Positions 56,609 through 58,136 of a stretch of 58,136 nucleotides of DNA are shown here, piece by piece. How positions within the stretch are numbered: position 1 is the stretch's first letter; each line of letters begins with the position of its first letter. The notes below the pieces were generated by a model. The model worked only from the letters and a program-made list of their open reading frames with translations. It was not told the DNA's origin and searched no databases. This stretch comes from an uncultured Oscillospiraceae bacterium (GTDB lineage Bacteria; Bacillota; Clostridia; Oscillospirales; Oscillospiraceae), in assembly GCA_944387225.1 (NCBI GenBank), contig CALXDY010000087.1:1-58136 (forward strand), in the 5' to 3' direction. The position numbers and the translations under genes were made by a program.

Positions 56609-58136
56609 GTGAAGAAGAACGCATTTTCCCTGTGCCTGGCTGGCACCGTGCTGTTCGGGACAGTGACTACTCCGGCGCTGGCGCTGAGTGTAGATAAACT
56701 GACCGACGTGTCCAAGAACGACTGGTTCTATCCCTATGTCCAGTATGTGGCGGAGAAGGAGTATATGGTGGGCGTGGCGGAGAACACCTTTGCCCCCAAT
56801 ATGCAGGTGACCCGCGCCATGTTCGTCACCACTCTGGCTGCTCTGGACGGCGCCGGCACCAGCACCGCCCGGACTCCCTTCACCGATGTGGCCGACGGCG
56901 CTTGGTACAGCAACGCTGTGAAGTGGGCTTATGCCAACGGCATCGTGGCCGGCGTCAGCGCTACCGAGTTTGCTCCCAACGCTGTGATCAGCCGTGAGCA
57001 GATGTGTGTCATGATGTCCGCCTTCCTCAATTACCGTGCCAATAAGGATGACGTGACCTTCAAGACCACTGTGGACGAGAAGACCTTCCCCGACGCCGCC
57101 TCCATTAGCACTTGGGCTAAGGACGCTGTGAAGAAGAGCCAGATGTGGGGCTTGGTGGCCGGCGACGAGAACGGCTACATGAACCCCCAGAAGGCTGCAA
57201 CCCGTGCCGAGGCCGCTGTTATGCTCAAGCAGCTGGACGCTGTGCTGGCTTCCGGTGTGTCTACCGGCGGCGGCTCCTCCGGCGGTGGCGGCGGTAGCTC
57301 CTCCAGCAAGACCGCCGATTATACCGTGAAGGTTACTGTGAGCGTGCCTGACGGCATCAGCACCACCGATCTGGAGCTGCTGGCGTCCTATGACAACGTG
57401 AAGATCAAGGGCAGCAACGTGACCGGCGACAAGACCCTCGGCCAGATCGCTCAGGACCTGACCACCGGCGAGAACGAGACTGCTATTACCAATGCCGTTG
57501 ACGCTGCTATGAAGCAGGTGAAGGGCAAGAGCGTGACCCGCACTGTCAATGGCCAGACGGTGACCGTTACCGTCAGCAATGACGGCATTGTCTCCGCTTC
57601 CGTGGCCATGAAGGTGACGGACCTGACCGGCGGCGTGACCCGTGTCTCCCAGGCCGACGTGGAGAGCCTGATTGAGAAGCTGCAGGCCGGCGGCTCCATC
57701 GAGTTCACCGCGACCGATGTGGAGGCTCTGGATAAACTGCTGGAGAAGATGGATGAGCTGGACGGTATGACGGATGCTGAGATCCAGGAGAAGATGGACG
57801 AGTACGTGGCCGGCAACCCCGCCCTGGAGCAGGCTGTGGCCGGTATGACTGTGGACGCCGTCCGTGATGCTGCTGCTTCCTACCAGACTCAGCTGGAGGA
57901 TATCAAGAGGGTAGTGGAGGAGACTCCCGCCGGCGAACCCATCGAGACCGAGCCTGTTATGATGGACGTGGCCATGGATCTGGGCGTCTACCTGGAGAAG
58001 GCCAGCAACGCCTTTGCCGCCCGCAAGGACGCCGTGATCTCCCGCCTGGAGCAGGAGGTCGGCATTGTCCTGACCGAGGCCCAGAAGGAGAAGGCTGAGG
58101 CTGTGTACGACCTGTCCGATCCCAGCCGCTATGTGG
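56609..58136 (+). CDS. S-layer homology (SLH) domain surface protein, 3' end cut off
   Basis: This exported protein runs past the window. A signal peptide (MKKNAFSLCLAGTVLFGTVTTPALA) is followed by three SLH repeats, about residues 28-75, 88-140 and 150-205. They contain WFYPYVQYVAEKEYMVGV, WYSNAVKWAYANGIVAGV and WAKDAVKKSQMWGLVAGD, with the ITRAE-like motifs VTRAM, ISREQ and ATRAE. A Gly/Ser linker (STGGGSSGGGGGSSSS) leads to a charged helical and beta region of unknown type. SLH repeats bind pyruvylated secondary wall polymer. The GTG is preferred over an ATG two codons earlier because AGGAG lies eight bases before the GTG but only two before the ATG. Confidence 0.9.
   Translation, partial: MKKNAFSLCLAGTVLFGTVTTPALALSVDKLTDVSKNDWFYPYVQYVAEKEYMVGVAENTFAPNMQVTRAMFVTTLAALDGAGTSTARTPFTDVADGAWYSNAVKWAYANGIVAGVSATEFAPNAVISREQMCVMMSAFLNYRANKDDVTFKTTVDEKTFPDAASISTWAKDAVKKSQMWGLVAGDENGYMNPQKAATRAEAAVMLKQLDAVLASGVSTGGGSSGGGGGSSSSKTADYTVKVTVSVPDGISTTDLELLASYDNVKIKGSNVTGDKTLGQIAQDLTTGENETAITNAVDAAMKQVKGKSVTRTVNGQTVTVTVSNDGIVSASVAMKVTDLTGGVTRVSQADVESLIEKLQAGGSIEFTATDVEALDKLLEKMDELDGMTDAEIQEKMDEYVAGNPALEQAVAGMTVDAVRDAAASYQTQLEDIKRVVEETPAGEPIETEPVMMDVAMDLGVYLEKASNAFAARKDAVISRLEQEVGIVLTEAQKEKAEAVYDLSDPSRYV

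Noticed and set aside
1..58136. CRISPR arrays, tRNA or rRNA genes
   Set aside because: Neither regularly spaced repeats with unique spacers nor tRNA/rRNA landmark sequences were seen on reading both strands; a dedicated scan could still find a divergent tRNA.

Overview
The window is a GC-rich chromosomal segment from a low-temperature-branch Firmicute, most likely class Clostridia and probably Oscillospiraceae (Flavonifractor/Lawsonibacter-like). This placement is inferred from the rpmJ-rpsM-rpsK-rpsD-rpoA-rplQ order, a T-box leader, CIRCE, strong AGGAGG ribosome sites, RNase Y, split transketolase and an S-layer-homology protein. It is not a database result. No tRNA, rRNA, CRISPR array or prophage is seen; there is one insertion sequence.

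Layout. Positions 1-3.2 kb hold the end of the large ribosomal-protein/alpha operon. At 3.2-6.5 kb a cobalamin riboswitch and terminator precede a BtuFCD-like ABC importer. From 6.5 to 17.3 kb are housekeeping and envelope genes: a zinc-ribbon membrane protein, YlmH, a YnzC-like protein, DegV, HtrA, an ABC-F ATPase with one decayed ATP site, a Na/Pi cotransporter behind a structured leader, an LCP protein and a CorC/HlyC transporter. At 17.4-21.5 kb, on the minus strand, are CIRCE-controlled htpG and a PrdX-like / Nudix / ketopantoate-reductase-like group. At 21.6-27.4 kb a T-box leader drives ilvB-ilvN-ilvB-ilvN-ilvC; the ilvC has an internal deletion over conserved active-site sequence.

At 27.4-31.9 kb, minus strand, an AlgI/AlgJ-like O-acylation pair sits beside two paralogous DUF4358 lipoproteins. 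At 32-34.6 kb an ArsR regulator, a free HMA domain and a CPC-type P-ATPase form a metal-efflux operon. A pair of 29-bp inverted repeats precedes a COG2509 flavoprotein (34.6-36.2 kb). Two DnaA boxes precede mnmE. From 38 to 47.5 kb, minus strand, are a phosphatase, a ProC-like reductase, an acetyltransferase, a Gx-transporter/NusG-II/ApbE group, and the conserved flippase-mazG-hup-rqcP block followed upstream by an amidohydrolase and purine nucleoside phosphorylase.

An IS481-like element (47.6-48.6 kb) flanked by unusually long direct repeats borders an AT-richer island (48.7-50.9 kb) with a decayed stretch and two unrecognised genes. Core genes resume with a ComEB-type deaminase, rny and split transketolase. 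The window ends in a membrane-anchored coiled-coil protein and an SLH-domain surface protein cut by the window edge.

The most notable observations are the gapped ilvC downstream of two complete acetolactate synthases, the switch-like leader of the Na/Pi cotransporter, the 29-bp paired inverted repeats, the 28-bp duplication around the IS, the concerted decay of one ABC-F ATP site, and CIRCE control of htpG.
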